DNA of 64,000 bases. Source: Fragilariopsis cylindrus CCMP1102 (Eukaryota > Bacillariophyta > Bacillariophyceae > Bacillariales > Bacillariaceae). Of this stretch, positions 33,681-44,071 are shown in pieces (positions within the stretch are counted from its first letter, which is position 1; each line of letters begins with the position of its first letter). Position numbers and translations under genes: made by a program. The stretch spans positions 620,001 to 684,000 of the forward strand of contig FMBT01000297.1 of the NCBI GenBank assembly GCA_900095095.1, read 5' to 3'. The notes under the pieces are model-generated. The model saw nothing but the letters and a program-made list of their open reading frames with translations. It ran no database searches and had not been told where the DNA came from.

Positions 33681-36319
33681 TAAAGGTATTTCTCCAGAGA
33701 AAACATACCCGTCCCCTACGAACCTCCTAAAAAGGAGAGCATTCGGTAAGCCTATGTTGTCAAAATCGTACTGTGTGACCCCCTCGTTGTGGCATGTTGC
33801 AATAATTATATGGAAAAATGTTTGTCCTTTGGTATCCCTAGAACTAGCAATCGCACTAGGAAGACAAGGAACTGCTATGCTGAAGAGAATGAGGGAACTA
33901 AAACGCGTAGATTTCTCGGCCCTACAAATCATACCACTGGATTGGAACTACGAGGAAGATAACGAGGCAGACGCACTATTGATCAGAAGAAACAAAAGAA
34001 CGCTGCACGATGCATGCTTACTTCACTATAGCATGGACACAGAAGCAGTACAACGATTCTGCGGAGGCAGATGGCTGGGAGAGCACAGGCGTACGTTGGA
34101 AATGCTCAAAGTTATGACCCACATCCTCCCAGACGAAATGTTCTTGGGACTGGGGGCAGGTCTAATCGACGGCGTCCCGAACTGCATGTACGGCGACGTA
34201 CCAAATGAAGAACTGATGGCTAATTTAGCGACAGAAAATCTACCAGGAGCAATGAGAAAACCAGCTCTGATTAACAAAGCCATCAAGAAGGAGGAAGTAA
34301 ATCATCTCTCAATGACATTCGATAGAAAATTTGCAATGTTTACGCCACACATTGGCATCATAAAACTCGGTATAATTGAAAAAGAGGGTAAGAAAAGCAG
34401 AATGTACCGACACGGCAGCAGAATTACAGAAGATATAATACAACCTATCAACAAAATATGCGATGTTAAAAAAAACAGAACCAAGAGTGAAATATGGCAC
34501 TGTTTTGAAAGACCACTGCCAATATCTATGGAGCATAGCAGCTCACTACCCAGGCCAGGCCATTGACCTATACGATGACGATGTTTCGGGAGCATTCCCT
34601 CAACAAGTATTCTCGCCAGGGTTAGCAAAAGCCAACGTCAGTTTACACAAGGATATAATGATACTCTCAGTGGCACTACATTTTGGAGGAAACTTCGGAC
34701 CAGCGAGTTGGGAATCACTCAGCGACGGTAGATCATATCTAGCAACATGGTTGTACCGCCACTGTACATATCAGACAGAGTTGAACAAAGAATCCCTGGA
34801 TATGATGGTATTCCCTAATGATACAGCGGGAACGCACGAGGCAGAACGGTGCATCATCAGACCAACAATCGATGAGCACACATTAAAAGTGAGACAACAC
34901 AATAAGTTCATCCCACAGGCACGTATGTTCGTCGACGACCTCTTAACAGCAGGTCCCCGAATCGAAACATCCGAAGTAACGAAAGATGGTTGCAACATGA
35001 AACAACTGGTCGCAGCAAGCATAGAAAGTGGCTACCTAATGATAGGCTGCCCGGGCCCAATACAAAAGCCGCTCTTGCCCCCAACGATGTCATGGGACAA
35101 GATGGTAGACAGAGCCATAGGCGTACAACGCATAGCACTGGGCATTTTGTTTTTAACAACGACGCTAGAACTAACGCTTGAAAACTACAAAGTGCTACGG
35201 CTTCTGGACATAATCCGCGACGTATGGGCACGAAAACGAAAAGGATTTACAGCTATCGACGCGGCCAGGTTAATAGGCAATGTCATTGCCTGCGTACAAG
35301 TATGCCCATGGTTGCAGTGGTGTCTCCACCACCTCATGGAAGAACTGAAAACGCTTCTTCGTACCAACGCAAAACGATTGCAAAGGAAAGTCCACTACCG
35401 GGACCTATTTGCAGAAAAAGACGAAAAATGGCTAGACCCAAAAGGTAAATCGTACGCAAGATACATTCTCCTGAATCGGTCTTACATGAACGAAATCTGG
35501 AACTGTGACAGCACCACGTTCTTTTCAATAGGAGTAAGGGAGGAGGTCGACTACATCGAGACAGCATGTACAGAACACTTATCGGGCGAATTCCCATGGA
35601 GGAAACCGATCAGCCACATAGTAGACAGAGCACCAGACGCAAAAATGCGACAGGATGCATCAACGAAATGGGGAGCAGGAGGTTACTGCGCAGAATTGAA
35701 CTACTGGTGGCAAATACCGTGGTCAGACTTCGGAAAAGAAGTTGAGGAAGGAATCAAGAATAAAACGATCCACATCAACGTCCTCGAATTGGTTGCCATA
35801 GTTATTAACTACTTCGCTGCAGCCTGTGCCTTCGAAGAGAAAACGATGGCCTTACAGCCAAGAGTACACTGCGGAGGAGATAACACCTCGTCAATCGCAT
35901 GGTACATGAAATTCTCGAACCCAAACCCAAGAGCAAGAAGATTAACAAGAATAATGGCAGAAGGCCACAAGCATACCACTTTGGGCATGGATTGCGAATA
36001 CTGGGCAGGAAAAATGAATTACTTCGCAGATGCAATTAGCAGGGGACTGCCAAAGGACACCATGCACAGATTGTTTAAAAAGATATGCCCAACTAACGAA
36101 GAATGTCGTTCTTGTCTACAGGTGCCCTCGTCGGTGGAATATCTGCACTTAAAACGTTACCTGTTAAAGCCAGAATTCATTTCGAGGCTCGTTTCAGCCC
36201 TATTGCTAAAAAATACGGTTACAGAACACAATCTCAACGGAGGAAGATCAGGACATTTTGTTCAAGGACAAAACATTTCATTCAATTTCTCGAACGATTG
36301 GAAATGGACATCACCCTGA
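33681..36319 (+). CDS. Element 1 RT-RNase H (3' part), one frame break
   Basis: It continues the frame of 25318-25850. An A8 run at 34468-34475 is the site of a +1 shift between the upstream frame (to 34566) and the downstream frame (from 34463). RT motifs: motif A DLYDDDVSGAF (near 34570), motif B LHFGGNFGPASW, and motif C MFVDDLL (near 34928). RNase H follows, with DASTKWGAGGY, LELVAI, GGDNTSSIAW and YFADAISRG (35650-36050) supplying the acidic residues. The order RT-RH directly followed by YR is that of DIRS-order elements. The end overlaps the YR ORF by 217 nt in a different frame. The A8 shift may be an error or slippage. Confidence 0.85.
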
Positions 36320-37380
36320 AGTCTTATGACGAATCGACACAGACGCTGATAGCAGTCATGTACTTGGCCGATCTAGCAGACGGAGATACATGTAATAACG
36401 TCAAGGTTATGAAAAGTACACTTGAAGGGTATATGAAAGCAATGGCACAATACACCCAGTTACCAGAACACGCAGGAAGAGACATCCGGCGAGAACCACA
36501 GAATAACAAAGAACCGTACCAATGGGAAGAGCACCCACTGATCCGATCGATATACCAAGACACAAAAAGGTGGCAAGGTAAAACGAATCGAAAAGATCCA
36601 TTGACCAGAAAAATGGTCTCGTACATCAAGGATATAGGAAAGACAAAACACGAAGACAACTTCCACACAGCGTTAGCAGATTGGCTTATAGTCATACTAT
36701 ACGCGGGATACAGAGGGATAGAATGGATACAAGAAAAAGATCCGGTAAAACACAAAGGTTTTAGAGTATACGAACAACCAGTTAAACACACAACTAATAT
36801 GGTCTATGCAAAGTGCATAGAAGACTGGGATTTCGTGGACAAAGATGGAAGAACCATCGGAAGTCCTCTGACGACGGATCCAAGCACAATAGCAGCATCA
36901 GGAGATACATTCCGATTCCAGAAGAACCCGAATCTTCATGGCACAAGAATAGAGTTCCTTTCGACACCAAACGATGCCGAATTTTGCCCAACGCTCGCTA
37001 AACTGAGAATATTAAACAGACACGAACGTCTTGGCATGCGAGCAGACGAGCCACTCGCGGTCTATAGAAAATACGGAGGCAGTAAGAAAGGCACACACTT
37101 CATAAAAGCGGGTGTAGAAAAGAAACTAAACATAGCTGGTAGAGCTTGTTACGCAGCAAAAGTTAAATGCAATAGATTCAGCTTGAAATGGACATGTCAC
37201 AGCGGGCGCATAGGAGCCACAGCACTTCTATTCGCGCTGCATCGTGACCCTCTTCTAATTAAAAACAGACTGAGATGGGAATCGGACAAATTCGAAGTAT
37301 ACATTCGACATACACCCATACTCGCAAGGTTGCATGCAGAAGCAGGTGCAACTAACATCGATGCATACATCGAAGAATAA
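36103..37380 (+). CDS. Tyrosine recombinase of YR element 1
   Basis: 425 residues from ATG 36103, in the -1 frame relative to the RT/RH ORF. It has an N-terminal SAM-like core-binding domain (about 20-140). The catalytic domain has an Arg in YAGYRGIEW, the H-x-x-R motif in CHSGRIGATALLF, and the Tyr in RWESDKFEVYIRHTP. YR enzymes integrate the circular cDNA of these elements without target duplication. No frame break is seen. Confidence 0.88.
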   Translation: MSFLSTGALVGGISALKTLPVKARIHFEARFSPIAKKYGYRTQSQRRKIRTFCSRTKHFIQFLERLEMDITLKSYDESTQTLIAVMYLADLADGDTCNNVKVMKSTLEGYMKAMAQYTQLPEHAGRDIRREPQNNKEPYQWEEHPLIRSIYQDTKRWQGKTNRKDPLTRKMVSYIKDIGKTKHEDNFHTALADWLIVILYAGYRGIEWIQEKDPVKHKGFRVYEQPVKHTTNMVYAKCIEDWDFVDKDGRTIGSPLTTDPSTIAASGDTFRFQKNPNLHGTRIEFLSTPNDAEFCPTLAKLRILNRHERLGMRADEPLAVYRKYGGSKKGTHFIKAGVEKKLNIAGRACYAAKVKCNRFSLKWTCHSGRIGATALLFALHRDPLLIKNRLRWESDKFEVYIRHTPILARLHAEAGATNIDAYIEE

Positions 37381-37489
37381 AGAAAAAGATGCTCTTAGGA
37401 TTTAGTTTAAAAGGTTAATTTATTATTATAAGACATAAGTTATACAACATTAACATTGGATCGTTATAGATGGCATAAAAATGCACATC

Positions 37490-37743
37490 CTAGGCTTCCT
37501 CATTCATCTCGCCTTTAGTTGCGTTCATGATAGAATAAAATGTATCGTTAAACCAATACTTTCCATCGACATGAAGAACAAGCATCTTATGCTTTTCAGC
37601 CATAGCCAACGCCGACTCAAAACTAGAGGTAGTGCGTGGGTTGATGCTGTAACAACGCTTAAGCTGAGGACGTGTCACAGCACATAGATCCATGCAGACA
37701 TCTACTACGAGATTAGCACAACTAATGACAACATCACTAGTGA
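37490..37743 (-). CDS. 3' part of antisense 188-aa ORF, cut by element 2
   Basis: Reads leftwards, converging on the YR ORF with a 109-nt gap. It encodes a TSDVVISCANLVV-like hydrophobic stretch, several Cys, and an Asn/Lys-rich C-terminus. Its 5' part is at 46295-45983. The frames join exactly if element 2 is taken as 37744-45982. The family is not recognised. Confidence 0.6.
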
Positions 37744-38042
37744 TCGAATTTCACGGAGAGCTAGCGAAAGAGCGGTTGTTGTACAGACCATGATGCGCGC
37801 GCCTCCAGAGCCATTGAATCTAGATCTTAGGCTTTGTTTCTAAGCCTTCGCGCTGGTGAACAGCTGGAAGCTAAGAAACAAAAGATGTGATTTTTCTTGC
37901 TCAAGGAAAACTCAATTCAATTGAACAAGAGATGCGACGACGACATGGTATGAGGCACAATTTCTTTCACTTGCTTGTATCAAACCAAGTGCTTGACCGA
38001 TTGGATAACTAATATAGAATAAGTACTACTTTAAAAATCCTC
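37744..38042 (+). repeat. Split direct repeat A1 (299 bp)
   Basis: Matches 45325-45623 throughout, with one visible T/A difference near its end. It begins TCGAATTTCACGG. Confidence 0.93.
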
Positions 38043-38122
38043 TAGTAGACCGTACAGTAGTTAAACTACCGTACAGGAAACAGATTCAATCAGTTAGGAA
38101 AAGATACGTAATACGATCAAAA

Positions 38123-40600
38123 ATGGTGGAAAACAAGATTGATCTGGGTAACTTCCTCGTACGCAACGCGGAAGAATGCAGCAAGGCTAGCTTCCATGGA
38201 CTAGTGGAGAACCAAGAAACCCTCCACCGAATCATCGAAGCTGGTCATTCCAAGGGTCGGAACTGTGCTCTACTGGTCCGATGCGACGAGCCTGAGGGTG
38301 AACCACAACAACAACTACAACTGGTTCACTCCCTTCTTATGACAGAGCGTGATACGAGGAAGAGGGTAGTGGGGTTCTTAGGGTACAGTGGTTTCGATTC
38401 GCCTATTGAGATAGCTTATAAGCTAATGACTGGAAGAAACCAGGTCATCCGGAAACTAGACTACCAAAAAGAAGGAACCGATCTTCCTACTTATTCGGAA
38501 CTAGTCCATGAAGCATTGGTCGAATCATTCATGGTAGCATTCAGCTACGACACCCTGTCACCAGCAGCCCTAGACAGAGCAAAGAAAATCCCACAAGCTT
38601 TGCTAGTGGAAAATTCGGTTCTGGCCCTACTGCCAATGGATAGGAACCAATCAGCTATGGAGCTGCTGCAGGTCATCGTAGATACCACACCAGTTATTCC
38701 TGAAAGTGACCTAATTGACGGCCTAGTTTTATTCCTTTGGGCAACAGCCAAAGGCCTAAACTCGACAGTGCCTTCTTTCAGCCCTAAAGCCTGGAGCAAG
38801 GATGCTCTCAAGGAGTTTGCTTACCTCAAGGCAAAGTTCCAAGGTGACGAGCTATCGGATGGTGAAGATGAAACCAAATCACCAGACTCATCGGAGGGGG
38901 AGGACGAGAGTGTCAATTCTCAAACCAAAGCTATCGCGGATCTTAGGGGTGAGGAGAGGAATGGGGTTGGAAACTCATACCGAACCCCAATTCGCAAGAG
39001 CAACTCGGATAGGGCCAGGACGACCGGTGCTGCCACAGCAGGAGCAAGGACGGCTGGTGGTGGAGATAGTGGAGAAAGGACGGTTGGTGGTGGAGGTAGT
39101 GGAACCCCAACCAACCGAAATGGGGCCAACGTCAGTGGAAGCACGCGACCTAGGCAAAGCAGTGACCCAGGGGACCCTAATGACCCAGATTCGGAAGAAG
39201 ATTCTCAATGCTCCGAGCTATCACTTCGTGGAAAGAGTGCAGCAAGGAAGAGGAACAGGAAGAAGAGGAAGAAAAAGATGCAAGCAGCTTCAGCTTCAGG
39301 TTCACCTGTTATTTCCGAACCAATGGAACTTTCTATGCACTTGGAAATGCTGAATGCCTCCGTCCGGTCCATGGCAGCAGCCACCGTGGACCAGTCCAAG
39401 GACAACAAGGTCCGACTTGATACTGATACCTTGAAGAAATCCTTGGTTAAGAATCTGACAGAGGAGCAGCAACTCCTCATGAGGGTAGTCCTTGGAGGAG
39501 ATTTCGCTAGCGCAACACCCCAAGCAATTGATCAGTTCAAGATGCCCGAGAATGCTCAAGAGCTCCTTAGGCACTCGAACCTCAAGCTATTTGAAAACAA
39601 GTTACAGCAGATCACGGAGGATTTTCCATGCCAACCGGATGCTGCTCTATTCGGAACATTCATCAGCATCGACGGTTTCAGGAAAGGGACCAACAGTCAA
39701 GCTGGAGGCCTGACGGTGTTCATGATGCATCCCTTCACCGGAATGGAGTCAAGTGTGGCCAGGAAGAAGCGGATCTCCATCCTAGCCGACGATGCGACTG
39801 ATAAGGATTATGCGGAAAAGCTACTCAAGGCGGATTATTTCTTTCCCTCAACAGTCGATGAAGCTTTGGGCATGCTTGATTCCCTGATTTCACTGATTAA
39901 GTTCCTCTCCATCAAAGGTGACTACGTTGAAACTGTTGCTACGGAGGGATACGCACTCGGGATGCGTCTGATCAAGCAGCACCGAAGGTTCATCCACACC
40001 CGGCAATTGGAAGACAAGATGTTCCTCACCAAGTTGCTCCACCAACTGGATCACAAGGACCAAATCTTCTATAATTCACTGCTACAGGTGCTTCGTGACC
40101 CGCAGCAGGGGAGGTTCCCCTTGTGTTACAACGCTCACTGTCGGGAGACGCGGATCAGCGAGGTCAACTATGTCTTCACTTCACTTCAACGGGAAGTGGA
40201 GCCCAACTTCAGGCTGCCACCGCATCTTCAACAAGCCCTTCGCCCACCACCACCGGCAGCCAAAAAGGCCGCTGGGGGTGCTGCGGCGCAGGACAGGCCC
40301 CCGAAAACGCAGCAACCATGGTGGACCGTCAAGCTGGCTGACGAATCGCCTGCGTGGAACCTGCCAACCGGGAAGGTTTTTGCTGATTTCTTCACAAAGG
40401 GGGACAGGAACTTCTTCCCCGATATTTCTGTTCTGCACCACGCGGAGCGAAGGAGACGTCCCATTTGTCTTCCCTACCTCACAGCAGGGAAGTGCACCAA
40501 AGACTGCTTCTTTGGCCATATCCGCAATGCCAAGTCCCTCCCAGCCGCCGACGCTAAAACGATCGACGAGTACGTTTTGGGATGTTATGCTAAAGAATGA
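38123..40600 (+). CDS. Gag-like protein of YR element 2, with C-terminal CCCH finger
   Basis: 825 residues from ATG 38123. It has an acidic Ser/Asp/Glu and Gly/Arg-rich middle (about residues 245-385, including two GGG-S-G-x-R-T repeats and KKKM basic tracts). A helical region follows. The C-terminus has C-x8-C-x3-C-x3-H (ICLPYLTAGKCTKDCFFGH), a CCCH-type finger where retroviral-type gags have a CCHC knuckle. The stop TGA is followed by C and then by 19 open codons in the same frame leading to the RT ORF start at 40658. Readthrough would give a gag-RT fusion. Confidence 0.75.
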   Translation: MVENKIDLGNFLVRNAEECSKASFHGLVENQETLHRIIEAGHSKGRNCALLVRCDEPEGEPQQQLQLVHSLLMTERDTRKRVVGFLGYSGFDSPIEIAYKLMTGRNQVIRKLDYQKEGTDLPTYSELVHEALVESFMVAFSYDTLSPAALDRAKKIPQALLVENSVLALLPMDRNQSAMELLQVIVDTTPVIPESDLIDGLVLFLWATAKGLNSTVPSFSPKAWSKDALKEFAYLKAKFQGDELSDGEDETKSPDSSEGEDESVNSQTKAIADLRGEERNGVGNSYRTPIRKSNSDRARTTGAATAGARTAGGGDSGERTVGGGGSGTPTNRNGANVSGSTRPRQSSDPGDPNDPDSEEDSQCSELSLRGKSAARKRNRKKRKKKMQAASASGSPVISEPMELSMHLEMLNASVRSMAAATVDQSKDNKVRLDTDTLKKSLVKNLTEEQQLLMRVVLGGDFASATPQAIDQFKMPENAQELLRHSNLKLFENKLQQITEDFPCQPDAALFGTFISIDGFRKGTNSQAGGLTVFMMHPFTGMESSVARKKRISILADDATDKDYAEKLLKADYFFPSTVDEALGMLDSLISLIKFLSIKGDYVETVATEGYALGMRLIKQHRRFIHTRQLEDKMFLTKLLHQLDHKDQIFYNSLLQVLRDPQQGRFPLCYNAHCRETRISEVNYVFTSLQREVEPNFRLPPHLQQALRPPPPAAKKAAGGAAAQDRPPKTQQPWWTVKLADESPAWNLPTGKVFADFFTKGDRNFFPDISVLHHAERRRRPICLPYLTAGKCTKDCFFGHIRNAKSLPAADAKTIDEYVLGCYAKE

Positions 40601-40657
40601 CGACCAGGGCCTGCCCCAAGGAATCCTACCGCATCTAACCTTGGGTCAGCCCTTTCT

Positions 40658-43600
40658 ATGATCGGTGCTCACCGTGCCCCTACCCACCTCTTCAACCGAC
40701 TACCGCTGCCACCGTTACCTAAAAGAGCTCCGAACCTACCACCTCCAAACCTACCCCCTGAATATTTGACACCAGGTGATGCCCATGACGCTGTGAGATC
40801 ACCAAGGACTGGCACCACCGGCCTCACCGGAACTGCACCCAGCCGATGGAATCCATCGCCAATGACAACCGCTTCTGTTGGCATAGACATGAGGCCGCCG
40901 TCCAGAACGGCAGCCGCTTCCCCTGGCATGTCTATGAGGACGTCATCGAACCTGGCTCCGGCCGTCCCAAGACGACAACATCCGTCGCCGTTGACAACCG
41001 CTCCTGTTGGCATTGACATGAGGCCGCCGTCTAGAACAGCAGCCGCTCCCTTTGGCATGTCAATGAGCACGTCGCCGAACCAGGCTCCTGCCGTCTCATT
41101 TGGAAATCATTTGAGAAGACAGCCAGCCGTTGTGCTCCCTATCTACGATAGCCAGCAAACAATACCCCCCAATACCCACGAAACTTCAGCTCATTGCTTC
41201 GAACCAGAACGCACTGCTGCCGAAACTCGTAATCACTACCGCTGGCAAGCCCGGAATGATTTGGACATGAATATAGTAGGTACGTTACCCCCTGTCTTGT
41301 CCATATTTGATGCGCCTCGTGTTACGCCCGACGATGACAGCTTTGCTCCACCGCCCAGGCTACTCGCGTCCATCATCCGAGTTACAGCATCCCCTAGTAC
41401 AGTCCCGAAACCTCCTCCTTTTCTCTTTCGGACCGACGCACTTGCTCTCGAGCACAATGCCGAACTCCTGAAGGAATACGATTATGATCTATCCCAACTA
41501 CTACCGGATTTCCAGGATACTACCATCGCGTATGGCTCGGAATTTTGTCCCATTGACGACCTCCGAAGTGTATTTGGGCAGCACCCGAACTTCGAATTCT
41601 TCGAATCCACGGTGCTGAATGGAATGACCTATCATTTTAACAGGGAACTTACAGAGGATGAGAGAATGGCTGAACTCGAAGCTCAAGTACTTCGAGGAAA
41701 TCATAAATCTGCAACTTCCGATCCCGAAGGGACCGACAAAATGACGGGGAAAGATGTGAAGAAAGGCTTCTCTCTGCCTTTCCCAGCATCGATCGTAACG
41801 AAAATCAAGCAAGCATTGGTCCAACCGGCAGGAAAAGTCTCTCAACACTCACTCACTGCTACAGGTAGCAGAATGCTGAAAGACCGTCTCACCCACGATC
41901 TCTCCTTCTGTCTCACTGAAGATTACGCATCCGTAAACAGCAGATGTGACTTTGACAAGTACCCACCTATTATTTATGGTTCCTGCCTCATCAGGACCAT
42001 CCATTATATCGTGGCACTACGAGCTGCCTTTCCTGACGAGCGGATCCTCATCAGCAAGTTCGATTTTAGCGACGCCTATCGTCGCATGGCCCATGATGCG
42101 GCCGCTGCAGCTCAATCTATCCTAATTGTGAATCACATTGCTTACCTAGCACTGCGGCTCTCATTTGGAGGAGCAATGAACCCAGCAGCTTGGAGCTGCT
42201 GTTCGGAGATGATCACCGACCTCAGCAACGAGCTACCTTTGATGGAGGACTGGAATCCTGAAGAGATCTGCAGTCCAGATCAACATAAAGTCCAGGCACC
42301 GATCTACTTGGACGACGAGCCTGATCAGTGTGCACCGGCAAAGCCCCTTTCTGTCCACATTCCCGTCACAGCCCTCGGCAGAAGCGACTGTTTTATCGAT
42401 GATATCATTGTGGTGATGATCGATAGACCTGAGCAAATCCTGAGGCATTCGTCGGCAGCCCCCTTGGCCATTCACTGCGCAATGAGACCAAATGCTGGAG
42501 TGGAGAAGGAACCTATACCCAGAAGAGATGCTATGGCAGGAGAGAAACTAGTAGCTGAAGGATCCCCAGCAGAATCCCAGATCTGCTTAGGGTGGACCAT
42601 AAACACCCGACTCCTTATTCTGCAGCTTCCCCTTGACAAGTTCTCTGCTTGGTCCGCGGACATCGTAGATTTGTTGGGAAGGCCGGACAGAGTTGTGACT
42701 AGACCCGAGCTGGAAACCCTGATAGGCCGGTTAAATCATGCATCGTTCGTGATACCCCTTTCCAGGCACTTCCTCTCTAACCTAAGATCAAAACTGAAAA
42801 CCAGGCCCAGACCAAATTCGCGAGCCAAGTCCAAGTCCAAATCGAATCCAAGTACCGAACCCAGATCCACCGAACCAAGACCTGAACCAAGATCCACCGA
42901 ACCAAGAACCGATCCAAGTCAAGCACCAATACCCGGTACCGCTTCCGAATCCAGCTCCGACAACAGGACTGTCTTCCAGCGCGTGGCAGGTAAGGTGACC
43001 AGCTTGGTGACCAAGGCGACTTCGAAAACCCAATTCCGATGGCTCCGAAACCAGACCTATCGCCTCAGCGACGAGGACTGCTCGGACCTGAGGCTCTGGC
43101 TCCTGCTCCTGGAGAAAGCTGCCAAAGGTATCTCCTTGAATGGGCTGACGATGAGAAACCCGACTATGCTGTCGGTCTCTGATTCTTGCCCCTTTGGTCT
43201 TGGAGGATTCACTTCCAATGGCTCCGCCTGGCGGCTCCAAGTAAGAAAATCCTCACCTATCTATGGAAATTGCATTTCTAACAACGTGTTGGAGTTTCTA
43301 GCCATGGTCATCACGATCTGGCTGACTCTGATTGAGTGCAAGGAGCAAGGACTCAAAGATGAACTGATACTAGCTCTAGGGGATAATACCAGTGCCATTG
43401 GATGGATGACGAAGACAGGATTCCTTCCACCTGACTCAGTCTACTTCAGTGCCGCTAACTTTATCGCCCGAAAATTAGCCAGCCTCATGATTGAGTCCGG
43501 GAACTTCCTCGCCTCTCAACACTTGAAGGGGAAGAAGAACATTGTAGCTGACTGGCTTACCTTCTCAGGATCTGTACGATCAGCTGAAATGAACGGTGGC

Positions 43601-44071
43601 GCAGAAGAGCACCCGCTTGCTTTTGACTCACCCAGTAATGATCAACTAACTCACAGATTCCTTCGTTTTTGCCCAAAGCTACTTCCTCCAACCTTCGCCA
43701 TCTCACAGCTGCCGACAGAGATACTCTCATTCGCGCAACAGAGCGGGGCAATGCTCGAATCATCTATGACGCGCAAACAGAGAGCACAGCCGAAACAGTC
43801 GACCGAGTCACCAGGAGGTGGGAGAGCTTCTGCAGGACCAACCTTGCCGGCCTCAACCCCAACCTTTCTGGAGTATCAGCAGACGAAACCAGCTTCTGCC
43901 TCAGAGCCTTCTTTGAAATCTATCAGCACTCTGATTTTGGGTCAGGAGGAGATATTTCTGGAGGACGTCAAGTCCCAATGGCAGGCAAAACAATCAGGAG
44001 CGCTGGAGGGGCATTGGCGGCGTCGTTCCGGCGTAATGTCAGGAGGTCGCCCTTGCACTGTCGTCGCGTAG
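40658..44071 (+). CDS. Reverse transcriptase-RNase H of YR element 2
   Basis: 1137 residues. The Pro-rich N-terminus contains two copies of a roughly 39-residue repeat around VGIDMRPPSRTAAA. RT motifs: ISKFDFSDAYRRM (motif A, near 42055), LRLSFGGAMNPAAW (motif B), DCFIDDIIVVM (motif C, near 42390), CLGWTINT and LETLIGRLNHA. A Ser/Thr/Glu/Pro/Arg low-complexity linker (about 42800-42960) separates RT from RNase H. RNase H shows VSDSCPFGLGGF, LEFLAM, GDNTSAIGW and VADWL. The frame is the same as gag (one TGA between). The last 400 nt overlap the YR frame. Confidence 0.9.
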   Translation: MIGAHRAPTHLFNRLPLPPLPKRAPNLPPPNLPPEYLTPGDAHDAVRSPRTGTTGLTGTAPSRWNPSPMTTASVGIDMRPPSRTAAASPGMSMRTSSNLAPAVPRRQHPSPLTTAPVGIDMRPPSRTAAAPFGMSMSTSPNQAPAVSFGNHLRRQPAVVLPIYDSQQTIPPNTHETSAHCFEPERTAAETRNHYRWQARNDLDMNIVGTLPPVLSIFDAPRVTPDDDSFAPPPRLLASIIRVTASPSTVPKPPPFLFRTDALALEHNAELLKEYDYDLSQLLPDFQDTTIAYGSEFCPIDDLRSVFGQHPNFEFFESTVLNGMTYHFNRELTEDERMAELEAQVLRGNHKSATSDPEGTDKMTGKDVKKGFSLPFPASIVTKIKQALVQPAGKVSQHSLTATGSRMLKDRLTHDLSFCLTEDYASVNSRCDFDKYPPIIYGSCLIRTIHYIVALRAAFPDERILISKFDFSDAYRRMAHDAAAAAQSILIVNHIAYLALRLSFGGAMNPAAWSCCSEMITDLSNELPLMEDWNPEEICSPDQHKVQAPIYLDDEPDQCAPAKPLSVHIPVTALGRSDCFIDDIIVVMIDRPEQILRHSSAAPLAIHCAMRPNAGVEKEPIPRRDAMAGEKLVAEGSPAESQICLGWTINTRLLILQLPLDKFSAWSADIVDLLGRPDRVVTRPELETLIGRLNHASFVIPLSRHFLSNLRSKLKTRPRPNSRAKSKSKSNPSTEPRSTEPRPEPRSTEPRTDPSQAPIPGTASESSSDNRTVFQRVAGKVTSLVTKATSKTQFRWLRNQTYRLSDEDCSDLRLWLLLLEKAAKGISLNGLTMRNPTMLSVSDSCPFGLGGFTSNGSAWRLQVRKSSPIYGNCISNNVLEFLAMVITIWLTLIECKEQGLKDELILALGDNTSAIGWMTKTGFLPPDSVYFSAANFIARKLASLMIESGNFLASQHLKGKKNIVADWLTFSGSVRSAEMNGGAEEHPLAFDSPSNDQLTHRFLRFCPKLLPPTFAISQLPTEILSFAQQSGAMLESSMTRKQRAQPKQSTESPGGGRASAGPTLPASTPTFLEYQQTKPASASEPSLKSISTLILGQEEIFLEDVKSQWQAKQSGALEGHWRRRSGVMSGGRPCTVVA

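Noticed and set aside
34463-34566. Programmed frameshift at the A8 run in element 1 RT
   Set aside because: The run lies within the RT domain, not between functional units, and similar homopolymer breaks occur across the window; an indel is more likely.
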